A stretch of DNA of 27,371 bases from SIG575 sp045643165 (GTDB lineage Bacteria; Bacillota; Clostridia; Oscillospirales; Acutalibacteraceae), in the NCBI GenBank assembly GCA_045643165.1, contig JAZUKF010000199.1:1-27371 (forward strand), read 5' to 3'. Both the position numbers and the translations under genes were made by a program. Positions 6,951-14,581 of this stretch are shown here, one piece after another. The notes below the pieces were generated by a model, which was not told where the DNA came from, did not search any database, and saw only the letters and a list, made by a program, of their open reading frames with translations. Positions within the stretch are counted from its first letter, which is position 1; every line of letters starts with the position of its first letter.

Positions 6951-8663
6951 CTACTTTTCTATTGCGGCTTTCTTCGTATTGATTTTATAAAGAATTTCGC
7001 TGTCAAATTTTTCGCTTCTGTCATAATTATAAATTCCGTTTTGTTCCTGCTCAATATCGGTAAGTTGAGTATAACAGAAGCCCAGCATTTTCGGATTGTC
7101 AAGGAGAGTTTCCGTAAGTCCCTTATATCTTTCGTAAAATTCTTCGATAGTCTTCGGTCCGTCGCCGTAGCCCCAGCCCTCAACCTTATTTTTATTTTCA
7201 ACGGACCATTTAATTCCGCCGTATTCACTCAGGAAAACGGGTTCGCCGTTCCAATGCTGTCTGTGTTCATGGCGGTCAAAAAGATAATTCTCCGTGAATA
7301 ATTTATCAAAATGCTCTTTATATGTTTCGGGATTTTGCTCATAATCATGGATGTCGAAAATATCGGTTTCAACGTGGAAATTTCCGCTTGTGTCGATACA
7401 AGGTCTCGTTTTATCCATTGCCTTAACCGTTCTGTAAACGATACGAAGCACGTCATTATCCTGCTGACATCCGTGCTGATCCCAGGTTTCGTTAAAGGGA
7501 CACCAGCCGATAAGAGCGGGATGATTGAAATCCCTTTCAACCTCCTCTTCGATTTCAAGAAGATAGTAACGCAATGCTTCTATTTTTGTCCAGTCAAGTC
7601 CCCAGTTTCCGTGTTCGCCCCATACGATATAGCCTAATTCATCGCAATAGTAAAGGAAAAGAGGTTCAAAAATTTTCTGATGAAGTCTTGCACCGTTAAA
7701 GCCCACCTTCATTGAGAGAAGAATGTCGTTTTTAAGTGCTTCGGATGTGGGTGCTGTATAAATACCGTCGGGATAAAATCCCTGGTCAAGAACAAGACGC
7801 TGGAAAACGGGTTCGCCGTTGATTTTGCATACGCCGTCGATTAAAGAAACCTCACGGAGTCCGAAATAACTCGAAATTTTATCCTCACCGAAGGAAAGTT
7901 CAAGGTCGTAAAGTCCGCCTTTACCTACCTCCCACAAGTGTTTTTCCGAAAGGTCAAGAGTTAAAGTTACCGTATTACCAACGGCTTCACTCTTCGCAAA
8001 GCCTACTTCTTTACCCTGCCATAATGCTTTTGCGGAAAACTCGCCTTTGCCCTCAACGAGAGCGGTAACGGTCAAAGAAGCATTTGTAATATTTGGGTAA
8101 TATTTAAGATTTTTCACAAAGGATTGGGGACGGAATTCAAGATAAACCGTCTGCCATATTCCCGTTGTTCTCGTATAATCGCAACCGTGGGAATAAAATT
8201 CCTCGCTCTGCTTTCCTCTCGCCTGCAAAGGACTTCTGATATCGTCCTCGGCATAAACTTTTAATATGTTTTTGCCCGCTTTAAGATATTTTGAAATTTC
8301 AACTTCAAAGGAAGTATATCCGCCGAAATGCTCTCCCGCCTTTTCACCGTTGACATAGATTTCCGCATGAAAATCCACCGCACCGAAAATGAGAAAAGCC
8401 CTGTCTTTAAGCTGTTCTTCCGTTATTTCAATATCCCTTTTATACCAAACGGCAGAGATAAAATCCTTATATCCGATGCCGGATAATTCACTTTCCGGGC
8501 AAAACGGTACAATGATTTTCTTTGAAAACTCCGCTTCGTCTTTAAAAAGTTGTCTGTTTTTTCCGCTGTTTCCGAAATCAAATTCAAAATCCCACTCGCC
8601 GTTAAGGTTGACAAAATTCTCTCTTTTCACCATGGGATTGGGATGTTCGCTTCTCGGTATCAT
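6951..8663 (-). CDS. Glycoside hydrolase family 2 protein, cytoplasmic
   Basis: The 570-residue protein shows the GH2 order: a jelly-roll sugar-binding domain (residues about 1-180, with LNGEWDF and IYVNGEKAGEHFGGY), an immunoglobulin-like domain (about 185-275), and a TIM barrel. The barrel carries the acid/base Glu in CPFNETWDQHG (E392) and the nucleophile Glu in FLSEYGG (E480). Known GH2 activities include beta-galactosidase, beta-glucuronidase, beta-mannosidase and others. The motif set alone does not decide which one applies. It is shorter than LacZ and has no signal peptide, so it acts on imported sugars or glycolipid fragments. The start has GGAGG seven bases upstream. It lies 14 bp downstream of the FAD-protein gene and is followed by a 113-bp gap. 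A glycosidase inside an eut transcript is unusual. Confidence 0.92.
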   Translation of the reverse strand: MIPRSEHPNPMVKRENFVNLNGEWDFEFDFGNSGKNRQLFKDEAEFSKKIIVPFCPESELSGIGYKDFISAVWYKRDIEITEEQLKDRAFLIFGAVDFHAEIYVNGEKAGEHFGGYTSFEVEISKYLKAGKNILKVYAEDDIRSPLQARGKQSEEFYSHGCDYTRTTGIWQTVYLEFRPQSFVKNLKYYPNITNASLTVTALVEGKGEFSAKALWQGKEVGFAKSEAVGNTVTLTLDLSEKHLWEVGKGGLYDLELSFGEDKISSYFGLREVSLIDGVCKINGEPVFQRLVLDQGFYPDGIYTAPTSEALKNDILLSMKVGFNGARLHQKIFEPLFLYYCDELGYIVWGEHGNWGLDWTKIEALRYYLLEIEEEVERDFNHPALIGWCPFNETWDQHGCQQDNDVLRIVYRTVKAMDKTRPCIDTSGNFHVETDIFDIHDYEQNPETYKEHFDKLFTENYLFDRHEHRQHWNGEPVFLSEYGGIKWSVENKNKVEGWGYGDGPKTIEEFYERYKGLTETLLDNPKMLGFCYTQLTDIEQEQNGIYNYDRSEKFDSEILYKINTKKAAIEK

Positions 8664-8677
8664 AATAATGCCTCCGT

Positions 8678-10078
8678 TTATTTATTTTCGTCTTCACTTA
8701 AAAATCTTCCCATCAGCACACCCATTACGGATGCCATCATCAAGCCTCTTGTCCATCCGCTGGAATCGCCTAAACAATGGAGAGATTTAATATTCGTATT
8801 CAATTTTTCATCCATCTTTACACGGTTTGAATAAAATTTCAATTCCGGTGAATACAGTAATGTTTCATAGGATGCAAATCCCGGTACCACCTGATCCACC
8901 GCCTGAATGAAATTGATAATATTTATCATTGCTCTGTAGGGCATGGCGGCGGTTATATCCCCTGCCACCGCATCAACGAGAGTGGGCTTTACGTTGGACC
9001 GGGCAAGTTCCTTCGCCCATGTTCGTTTTCCGTCAAGAATATCGCCGTAACGCTGAACGAGTATATGCCCCGCACCAAGCATATTCGTAAGTTCTCCCAC
9101 TTTCTGAGCGTAAGCGATAGGTTGATTAAAGGGCTCATTAAAATTATGGGAACAGAGAATAGACAGGTTTGTGTTACTGCTCTTTTTCTCTTTATAAGAA
9201 TGACCGTTGACAACGGCAAGATTATTATCATAATTTTCCTGGCTGACAAATCCTCCGGGATTTTGACAGAATGTTCTGACTTTATTTTTGAAAGGTCTCG
9301 GATATCCTATAAGTTTAGATTCATAAAGCACCTCGTTGACCTTCTCCATAACCTCGTTCCTGACTTCAACTCTGACACCGATATCAACCGTGCCGGGTTG
9401 ATGTGCGATAGAGTATTCATCACAGATTTTTTCAAGCCAGTCGGCTCCTCGTCTGCCTGTGGCAACAACGGTTTCATCCGCAAATAATTCCTTCGTTTCC
9501 TCACCTTTTTTAATTACAACGCCTAAACACTTATTATCCTTCAAAATCAAATCAACACATTCATATCCGAAAATGATTTCAACACCGTTTTCGATAAGAT
9601 AATTCTCAATAGAAAGATAAATATTCTGTGCCTTTTCCGTTCCAAGATGACGAATGGGACAGTCAACAAGTTTAAGTCCTGCACGGATTGCCCTTTTCCT
9701 TATATCCTTAACCGCTTCATAATCGCTGACACCCTCAATATGGGTATCCGCACCGAAATCAAGATAGATTTTATCAGCGTAATCTATGGTTTCCTGCACA
9801 AGTTCGGCTCCCATAAGATTAGGTAAATCACCGCCCACCTCGTAACTTAAAGAAAGTTTTCCGTCTGAAAATGCACCTGCACCGGAAAATCCCGTTGTGA
9901 TATGGCAATAGGGTTTGCAGTTCATACATTTTTTCGTCTTACTTTTCGGACAATGACGTTGGGAAACGGATTTACCTTTTTCGATAATTGTAATTTTCTT
10001 CTTGCTCCCTCTTTTTATAAGCTCAATAGCGGTGAAAATCCCTGCCGGGCCCGCTCCGATAATTACAATGTTATTCAT
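8678..10078 (-). CDS. COG2509-type FAD-dependent dehydrogenase
   Basis: The 466-residue protein starts with a Rossmann FAD motif (IGAGPAG, residues 7-13). It carries the cysteine cluster C43, C51, C54, C58, followed by GFSGAGAFSDGKL (63-75). This combination is the hallmark of the uncharacterised FAD-dependent dehydrogenase family COG2509, found in many Firmicutes. Reaction and substrate are unknown. The start has AAGGAAG seven bases upstream of ATG 10078. It lies 12 bp after eutP and 14 bp before the GH2 gene, so it is co-transcribed with the microcompartment genes. Co-transcription may mean it supplies a redox step, for instance flavin or quinone chemistry, but it may also be a passenger. 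Family call is firm; any role in ethanolamine use is inference. Confidence 0.87.
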   Translation of the reverse strand: MNNIVIIGAGPAGIFTAIELIKRGSKKKITIIEKGKSVSQRHCPKSKTKKCMNCKPYCHITTGFSGAGAFSDGKLSLSYEVGGDLPNLMGAELVQETIDYADKIYLDFGADTHIEGVSDYEAVKDIRKRAIRAGLKLVDCPIRHLGTEKAQNIYLSIENYLIENGVEIIFGYECVDLILKDNKCLGVVIKKGEETKELFADETVVATGRRGADWLEKICDEYSIAHQPGTVDIGVRVEVRNEVMEKVNEVLYESKLIGYPRPFKNKVRTFCQNPGGFVSQENYDNNLAVVNGHSYKEKKSSNTNLSILCSHNFNEPFNQPIAYAQKVGELTNMLGAGHILVQRYGDILDGKRTWAKELARSNVKPTLVDAVAGDITAAMPYRAMINIINFIQAVDQVVPGFASYETLLYSPELKFYSNRVKMDEKLNTNIKSLHCLGDSSGWTRGLMMASVMGVLMGRFLSEDENK

Positions 10079-10090
10079 AATATTTCTTCC

Positions 10091-10516
10091 TTATTCAAGT
10101 TCTTCAAGTAATTCCATTATGCCCTCTCCCGTTACGGCACTTGTCTTAAAAATTTTTTCAGCACCTGCAAGACGCAACAAATCCTCCGCTTCCTTTATCT
10201 GCTTATCATCGGCACTGTCGATTTTCGTAACAACACCGATTACAGGAACGGAGAACATTCCCGCATTACCGGGAGAAAACATGAATTTTTCGCCACCTGC
10301 ATCCTGCAAAAACAGAACAACATCTGCTTCCGCCGCAATTATGACAAGTGAGCGAAAAAATCTTCTGTGTTCAAGATATTCACCGGGGGTGTCGATAAGG
10401 TCATTTATCCTTTCCACCGCCTGTGTTTTTTTATATTCAAGGCTCATTCCGTTCAGTTTGCGGCAAAGAGTGGTTTTACCGCAGGCAACAGAGCCGATAA
10501 GCATAGCCTTTTTCAT
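10091..10516 (-). CDS. eutP: EutP/PduV-family small GTPase-like protein
   Basis: A 141-residue Ras-like P-loop protein. The P-loop GSVACGKT spans residues 8-15, DTPGEY provides the switch-II-type motif, TKID replaces the usual NKxD guanine-specificity motif, and TSAVTGEG is the G5-like loop. EutP and PduV are small P-loop proteins of eut and pdu operons. Some have been proposed to act in acetate-kinase-like chemistry or in moving microcompartments, and the role is not settled. Its ATG overlaps the eutS stop (ATGA), matching the common eutS-eutP pairing. Length agrees with the family. If it has acetate-kinase-type activity it would complete the EutE-PduL branch to acetate and ATP, which no other gene in this window does. 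Confidence 0.9.
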   Translation of the reverse strand: MKKAMLIGSVACGKTTLCRKLNGMSLEYKKTQAVERINDLIDTPGEYLEHRRFFRSLVIIAAEADVVLFLQDAGGEKFMFSPGNAGMFSVPVIGVVTKIDSADDKQIKEAEDLLRLAGAEKIFKTSAVTGEGIMELLEELE

Positions 10517-10857
10517 GTTCTCGTTATCTCAACCCCGGAAAAGCCCATTTCATCGCAAAGAACACGCAGTACATCACGAAGGGATGACTCAACGCTTGAA
10601 ACATCTCCGCAGACAACAACGGCTCCGCTGAATCGGTCAACGAAAACAATATCGACACGTGCCGCCTTTGTGGCAACATCCGCACCGATTATTGCGGCCT
10701 CGCCGGGCGTTATTGTCAGTATTCCCAATGCACCCGTATTTGTACTGACAACGCCTAATTTTTTATAAAGGTCTTCCTCCGGGTTTGCGATAAGATGAGC
10801 AAGAGTTACCTGTTTACCCGGAACAAGTTCCTGGATAATTCTTTGTTTATCATTCAT
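10513..10857 (-). CDS. eutS: EutS circularly permuted BMC shell hexamer
   Basis: The 114-residue protein is the usual EutS/PduU length. It has the permuted BMC arrangement: an N-terminal strand (KQRIIQELVPGKQVTLAHLI), then LGVVSTNTGALGILTITPGEAAIIGADVA and the V-x-F-V-D-x-F-S-G-A-V-V-V-C-G-D-V strand pair typical of EutS. EutS hexamers form facets of the ethanolamine microcompartment. The hexamer has a bent geometry and a short six-stranded barrel over the pore. It follows the PduT-like gene by 4 bp and overlaps eutP by 4 bp, so it is tightly coupled. Its Shine-Dalgarno is weak, as expected for re-initiation. In many eut operons eutS is promoter-proximal; here it sits late. Confidence 0.94.
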   Translation of the reverse strand: MNDKQRIIQELVPGKQVTLAHLIANPEEDLYKKLGVVSTNTGALGILTITPGEAAIIGADVATKAARVDIVFVDRFSGAVVVCGDVSSVESSLRDVLRVLCDEMGFSGVEITRT

Positions 10858-10861
10858 TTTC

Positions 10862-11410
10862 TTACACCAAATTCAAAATAAGGTCGGGATGCGGAGAGGG
10901 AATAACAACGTGGGAAACAACCATTCCTTCACTGTTTTCGGCATGAATTCCGCATTCCACGGATTCCTTCACCGCCGCAACTTCTCCTGTGAGAACAACG
11001 AAGGATTTTCCGCCGATACCCGTACCGAGACGCACCTCAATCAAATCCACATCCGCCGCCTTTACCGCCGCATCGGCAGCATAGACGGAAGCGGTTACAC
11101 TGTAAAATTCCATAACTCCGATCGCCTGTAAATTATCCGTTACCGCTGAAAGATTTATGGCTTTGATAACCTGGGGATGAACACGGGGAATTACGCAACT
11201 GTCGATAACATTGCCGCCGCCGTTTTCGATACCAACTTCAAGTGAAGATTTAACCGCCGCAACCTCTCCGGTAAAAAGAATTTGATATTTACCGGGGCAA
11301 CTCGGTCTGGAAAATACAAGTTTTACATTTGCCGCTTTAAGAATAAGGTCGGCACATTCGATACCCTTTGCTATACTGTTAAGTTCAAGAAATCCTATTG
11401 TTTCAAGCAT
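10862..11410 (-). CDS. pduT: PduT-like tandem-BMC shell protein with Fe-S pore cysteine
   Basis: The 182-residue protein has two BMC domains (about 1-85 and 93-182) and forms a pseudohexameric trimer. It follows the PduT pattern closely: IGFLELNSIAKGIE at the start, SRPSCPGKY with Cys38 at the position that binds a 4Fe-4S cluster on the three-fold pore of PduT, and AIGVMEFYSV-AADAAVKAA then GIGGKSFVVLTGEVAAVKE in the second repeat. Its start overlaps the pduS stop by one base (TAATG). PduT is thought to pass electrons across the shell to or from PduS. Presence of both in a eut operon suggests electron transfer through the shell for cobalamin reduction or NADH balance. This gene is distinct from eutL, which is also present. 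Confidence 0.93.
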   Translation of the reverse strand: MLETIGFLELNSIAKGIECADLILKAANVKLVFSRPSCPGKYQILFTGEVAAVKSSLEVGIENGGGNVIDSCVIPRVHPQVIKAINLSAVTDNLQAIGVMEFYSVTASVYAADAAVKAADVDLIEVRLGTGIGGKSFVVLTGEVAAVKESVECGIHAENSEGMVVSHVVIPSPHPDLILNLV

Positions 11411-12759
11411 TAAAGTTCACCGCCCTCAATAATTATACTGTCATCTTCAACAGTAACTTTTCCCGAAATGGATGCATGGAGATTTGCTCCCAATTTTCCG
11501 TCGGGACATTTTGCGATTTTTTCTCCCGCATTGACAAACTGACCGGTACTCACAAGTAATTCCGGCGGAGCACCGATACTTTGCCGAAGTGCAATTTTTA
11601 CCTTTCGGGGAGTAAATTCTATAATATTTTCTATTGTATATGAATTGAATTCACCAACACCCGCCCTTGAAGCGGCACGTTTTGTGGGTACTTTGCGGTA
11701 TTCTCTGTTTTCATCCGCTTTATATTCCTCTGTACCCTTTACGGCACGGATACCACGTTCGGCGTACATCTTTTTCAATGTGGAATTTACCGTTCTGGGC
11801 ATAAGTCCCATGGGACAGGCAACGATTTCACATACACCGCATTCGCAACAGTAAAGTGCATTAAGTGCATCCTTATCATCAAGAATTGCCTCATAACTTT
11901 CAGCCATGGCAAGTTTCCGCATTATCTTATGGGGTTCAACAGGATGTCCCAGCATGTGTCTCGGACAAAGCTGTGAACATTGCTGACATTGAATACATGA
12001 AGCCTTCGCCCTGTTGAGCATCTGTTTCAACGGCATTTTTTTGGATTTTACCGCATTTATATCTTCGGGTACGATAAGAATACCGGAAGTGGTTTTCGTC
12101 ACATAAAGATTATCAATTTCACTTGACGGAAAATATTTTCCCATCATAGGTCCGCCGGAGATAATCGAATATTCTCCGATATTTATTCCCCCCGCTTTTT
12201 CGATACACTCCCTGAATGATGTACCGACAGGTACTTTCAGCACCGTGGGATTATTCACGCATCCCGTTACGGTGAGATATTTTTCCGTAAAAGGTTTGCC
12301 GTGCATACTTTCGCTGACGGCAAGCATGGTTGCGATGTTTGAAACAACACAGCCCACATCAAGGGGTATTCCTGCCGGAGGAACAATTCTTCCGGTTACC
12401 TCATGAACAATAACCTGCTCATCACCTGCGGGATAAAAACTTTCCATTTTATGAAGTCTTACCTTTGATGCCCTTGCAAGGATTGCGGTTTCAAGAGAGG
12501 CGATTTCCTTTTTATATCCGCTTTTTAAAGCAATTACTGTATTCTCCGCACCGGTAAAATCGGCAAGTGTTTCCACCGCTTCGATTATCTCATCGGCTCT
12601 GTTTTTCATTATAAATCTGTCTGTACGAAGAAGCGGTTCACATTCAGCGGCATTTATTATAAGGTTATCCACTTTTGCTTTAAATTTTACATGGCTGGGA
12701 AATCCCGCACCGCCGCAACCGACTATTCCCGCTTCAAATATTTTATCAAGTAAATCCAC
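11410..12759 (-). CDS. pduS: PduS-like RnfC-family flavo-iron-sulfur protein (cobalamin reductase)
   Basis: The 449-residue protein has the RnfC/NuoF-like N-terminus (AGIVGCGGAGFPSHVK, residues 10-25; AAECEPLLRTD, 38-47) and a SLBB-like middle. Two 4Fe-4S motifs follow (C255, C258, C261, C265 and the cluster around C304-C315), then a C-terminal biotinyl-like domain. In pdu systems PduS reduces cob(II)alamin for the adenosyltransferase PduO and interacts with PduT. Here the partner genes are pduT directly downstream and eutT a few genes upstream, so PduS may serve EutT. The start is a GTG with AAGGGG eight bases upstream, giving a modest translation rate. A short complementarity (CAGCC/GGCTG, 12765-12793) could mask part of that site. 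Length equals the family's usual 450. Confidence 0.93.
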   Translation of the reverse strand: MDLLDKIFEAGIVGCGGAGFPSHVKFKAKVDNLIINAAECEPLLRTDRFIMKNRADEIIEAVETLADFTGAENTVIALKSGYKKEIASLETAILARASKVRLHKMESFYPAGDEQVIVHEVTGRIVPPAGIPLDVGCVVSNIATMLAVSESMHGKPFTEKYLTVTGCVNNPTVLKVPVGTSFRECIEKAGGINIGEYSIISGGPMMGKYFPSSEIDNLYVTKTTSGILIVPEDINAVKSKKMPLKQMLNRAKASCIQCQQCSQLCPRHMLGHPVEPHKIMRKLAMAESYEAILDDKDALNALYCCECGVCEIVACPMGLMPRTVNSTLKKMYAERGIRAVKGTEEYKADENREYRKVPTKRAASRAGVGEFNSYTIENIIEFTPRKVKIALRQSIGAPPELLVSTGQFVNAGEKIAKCPDGKLGANLHASISGKVTVEDDSIIIEGGEL

Positions 12760-12806
12760 TTTTTCAGCCCCTTTTCCGTAAAATTAACGGCTGTATATAT
12801 AAACGA

Positions 12807-13235
12807 TTATTCCTCGTTATTTTCAAGTTTAATTATATCATCCACTCTGTACTGTGAGGGAATTCCGTTTTTATCTTTATTTTCTTCGATTTCATTTTCG
12901 TCAATTTTTATTTCGCTGACTTTTTTACGGTTATATGCTCGCTTAACCGTCTTTTTCTGCTCCGCATATTCACGTTCAACCTCAAGAGTATCAATTATTC
13001 CCACAATGGCACAGTCAATGGACACGTCATCCTTGCCCAAAGCACGTCTTGCGGTACTTCCCGATACAACGAGAACCTTTTCGCCTACACCCGCACCTAC
13101 CACATCGGCAGCGACAAATGTTGCTCCGTTCTTCTCGTTGGTATCCTCTTCCTTAACCACCATAAGTTTGGCACCGGTGAGAGTTTCCTCTTTTTTCGTT
13201 GCCCAAACATGTCCCACAACTTTACAAATTAACAT
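12807..13235 (-). CDS. eutN: EutN/CcmL-type pentameric vertex protein with long C-terminal extension
   Basis: Residues 1-86 match the pentamer fold of EutN/CcmL/PduN: MLICKVVGHVWATKK, LTGAKLMVV, DVVGAGVGEKVLVVSGSTARRAL and CAIVGIIDTLEV. Such proteins cap the vertices of the microcompartment. The usual length is 90-100 residues; this one has 142. The extra 56 residues (87-142) are highly charged (lysine, glutamate and asparagine rich) and end in a possible short amphipathic segment (QYRVDDIIKLENN). In CcmL-type proteins the C-terminus can face the lumen or the outside, so the tail could tether cargo or the cytoskeleton, but this is unknown. A strong GAGGAGG site precedes ATG 13235. The gap to pduS is 47 bp. 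Confidence 0.92.
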   Translation of the reverse strand: MLICKVVGHVWATKKEETLTGAKLMVVKEEDTNEKNGATFVAADVVGAGVGEKVLVVSGSTARRALGKDDVSIDCAIVGIIDTLEVEREYAEQKKTVKRAYNRKKVSEIKIDENEIEENKDKNGIPSQYRVDDIIKLENNEE

Positions 13236-13249
13236 TTCCGCTCCTCCTC

Positions 13250-13885
13250 TTAAATAAATTCAACCGTTTTATCCGAATGGTTGAAAATGTCCTTTGCGGA
13301 AGGGGTCAATATAGTTCCCTTGCAAAGTTTTATCGTACTTTCTTCCTTTTCGACAAGTATTCTCGCTACAGATTCGGTTATCACCTTATCTGCCGTATTA
13401 TCCGCAAAGGCATTGCAATTTGAATTGACCTTACTGTCTTTACGAATCATGCTGACACCGAAGGACAGAATTTCATTGACATAACCTTCATACATTTTGA
13501 AAAGTTTACGTGAAGCGGTTTCGGCATACTGTCTGTGGGGTAATCCCGTTTCAAGAATAAAGACTTTTTTACCTGTGAGAAGTGCTTTCAACACGGCACA
13601 ACTTTCACGCTCCGTATTCCTGCCCTGTGCGATATCCGCAAGTTGAGTAAAGGAAAGAGAGCCGATTATCACCGCATCAAATTCGGAAATATCTCCGTTA
13701 TAATTTTCGATAGGTAAAATATTATATTTGTTTCGGGCTTCCAGAGGAATATCCTTTCCGCAACCCACAAGGAGGGCTTTTTCCCCCTCAGGATTTGACG
13801 AAACGCATCCTTTTTCGCCGTCACTTAATGTTTTTACCACTTCTTGTGTAATCATTTCCACAAGTTTTTCAAAATCAGTATTCAT
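13250..13885 (-). CDS. Conserved ethanolamine-locus protein of unknown function
   Basis: A 211-residue protein that I associate, from memory, with an uncharacterised family seen in Gram-positive eut loci (TIGR02536-like); this needs a search. Start chosen at ATG 13885, because the longer frame overlaps pduL, while this start leaves 13 bp and has an AAAGG site. Residues about 5-20 (FEKLVEMITQEVVKTL) form an amphipathic helix of encapsulation-peptide type, followed by a short linker. Then comes an alpha/beta fold with KALLVGCG, FDAVIIGSLSFTQLADIAQG and KKVFILETGLPHRQY. The last part resembles flavoprotein or nucleotide-binding sheets, but no cofactor motif is certain. Position between pduL and eutN and the helical tag suggest a luminal protein. 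No function is assigned. Confidence 0.72.
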   Translation of the reverse strand: MNTDFEKLVEMITQEVVKTLSDGEKGCVSSNPEGEKALLVGCGKDIPLEARNKYNILPIENYNGDISEFDAVIIGSLSFTQLADIAQGRNTERESCAVLKALLTGKKVFILETGLPHRQYAETASRKLFKMYEGYVNEILSFGVSMIRKDSKVNSNCNAFADNTADKVITESVARILVEKEESTIKLCKGTILTPSAKDIFNHSDKTVEFI

Positions 13886-13898
13886 TGCTTTCAACCTT

Positions 13899-14537
13899 TC
13901 AAACAAGTTTGCCCTTTGCATCCTTCGGTAAACAGCAGGCATTTGCCTCGTCAAAATCAATATGCATGGCAAGAGAGAAATTTTCATTCACTCTGATTAC
14001 CACGTCTTCAAAGGTTACAGGTCTTTCACTTTCAACCTTAACCCTTACGTGTTGGGAATTTTTCACACCGAATTTTTCGGCATCCGCAGGAGTCATGTGA
14101 ATATGATTTTGTGCCACGATAACCGACTGTTTTGCGTCAATATACGCTTTGTCACTGAAAATCAAAACGTCTGCGGCACCGGTTAAATCACCGGATAAAT
14201 TTACGGGTGCTTTAAGTCCCAGCGTTCTTGTATCGGTTACGGAAAGTTCAACCTGAGTTGCTTTCCTCTCCGGTCCCAGAACGGCTACATTCGTTATCTC
14301 GCCCTTGGGCGTAACAAGTTTAACCCTTTGCTCGCTGAGAAATTCTCCCGGTTGCGAAAGGTCTCTTTTTTTAGTAAGTTTCATTCCTTTACCGAAGAGT
14401 TTTTCAACATCCTCGCTTGTTAAATGGACATGCCTCGCCGAGGCTTCCACCATAAAGGAACCGTCAAAACTGTGAGAGTCCGAAATTGAGCCTGAAAGGA
14501 CTTTACGGACGATCTCCCTTATTTCGTTTTCGTTCAT
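13899..14537 (-). CDS. pduL: PduL-type phosphotransacetylase
   Basis: Converts acetyl-CoA and phosphate to acetyl phosphate and CoA, recycling CoA inside the shell. The 212-residue protein has the two zinc-site histidine motifs ARHVHLT (H36, H38) and QNHIHMT (H145, H147), plus H192 in AMHIDFDEAN and the conserved GPERKATQVE stretch (R91). Residues 2-15 (NENEIREIVRKVLS) match the encapsulation peptide of microcompartment PduL. It replaces EutD, the unrelated phosphotransacetylase of enteric eut operons. The ribosome site AGGAAG lies six bases before ATG 14537, with a small perfect hairpin directly upstream. Downstream gene starts 13 bp later. Confidence in function is high. Confidence 0.95.
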   Translation of the reverse strand: MNENEIREIVRKVLSGSISDSHSFDGSFMVEASARHVHLTSEDVEKLFGKGMKLTKKRDLSQPGEFLSEQRVKLVTPKGEITNVAVLGPERKATQVELSVTDTRTLGLKAPVNLSGDLTGAADVLIFSDKAYIDAKQSVIVAQNHIHMTPADAEKFGVKNSQHVRVKVESERPVTFEDVVIRVNENFSLAMHIDFDEANACCLPKDAKGKLV

Positions 14538-14548
14538 AATTTTCTTCC

Positions 14549-14564
14549 TGCAACTTTTGTTGCA
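14549..14564 (-). other. Short perfect hairpin just before the pduL ribosome site
   Basis: TGCAAC-4-GTTGCA forms a 6-bp stem with a four-base A loop in the minus-strand RNA, ending directly before the AGGAAG ribosome site of pduL. No U-run follows, so it is not a terminator. It could protect an RNA 5' end after processing or keep the ribosome site open. The evidence is symmetry and position only. Confidence 0.35.
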
Positions 14565-14581
14565 CCGTAAAACCGAATTCC

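Noticed and set aside
10002..10631. A 209-codon + strand frame across eutP and its neighbours.
   Set aside because: It covers three well-supported minus-strand genes, has serine/proline-rich low-complexity composition typical of antisense frames, and no ribosome site.
12765..12793. A hairpin masking the pduS ribosome site as a regulatory switch.
   Set aside because: Only five base pairs with a 19-base loop, and the inner alternative competes for the same bases. Too weak to call as a feature.
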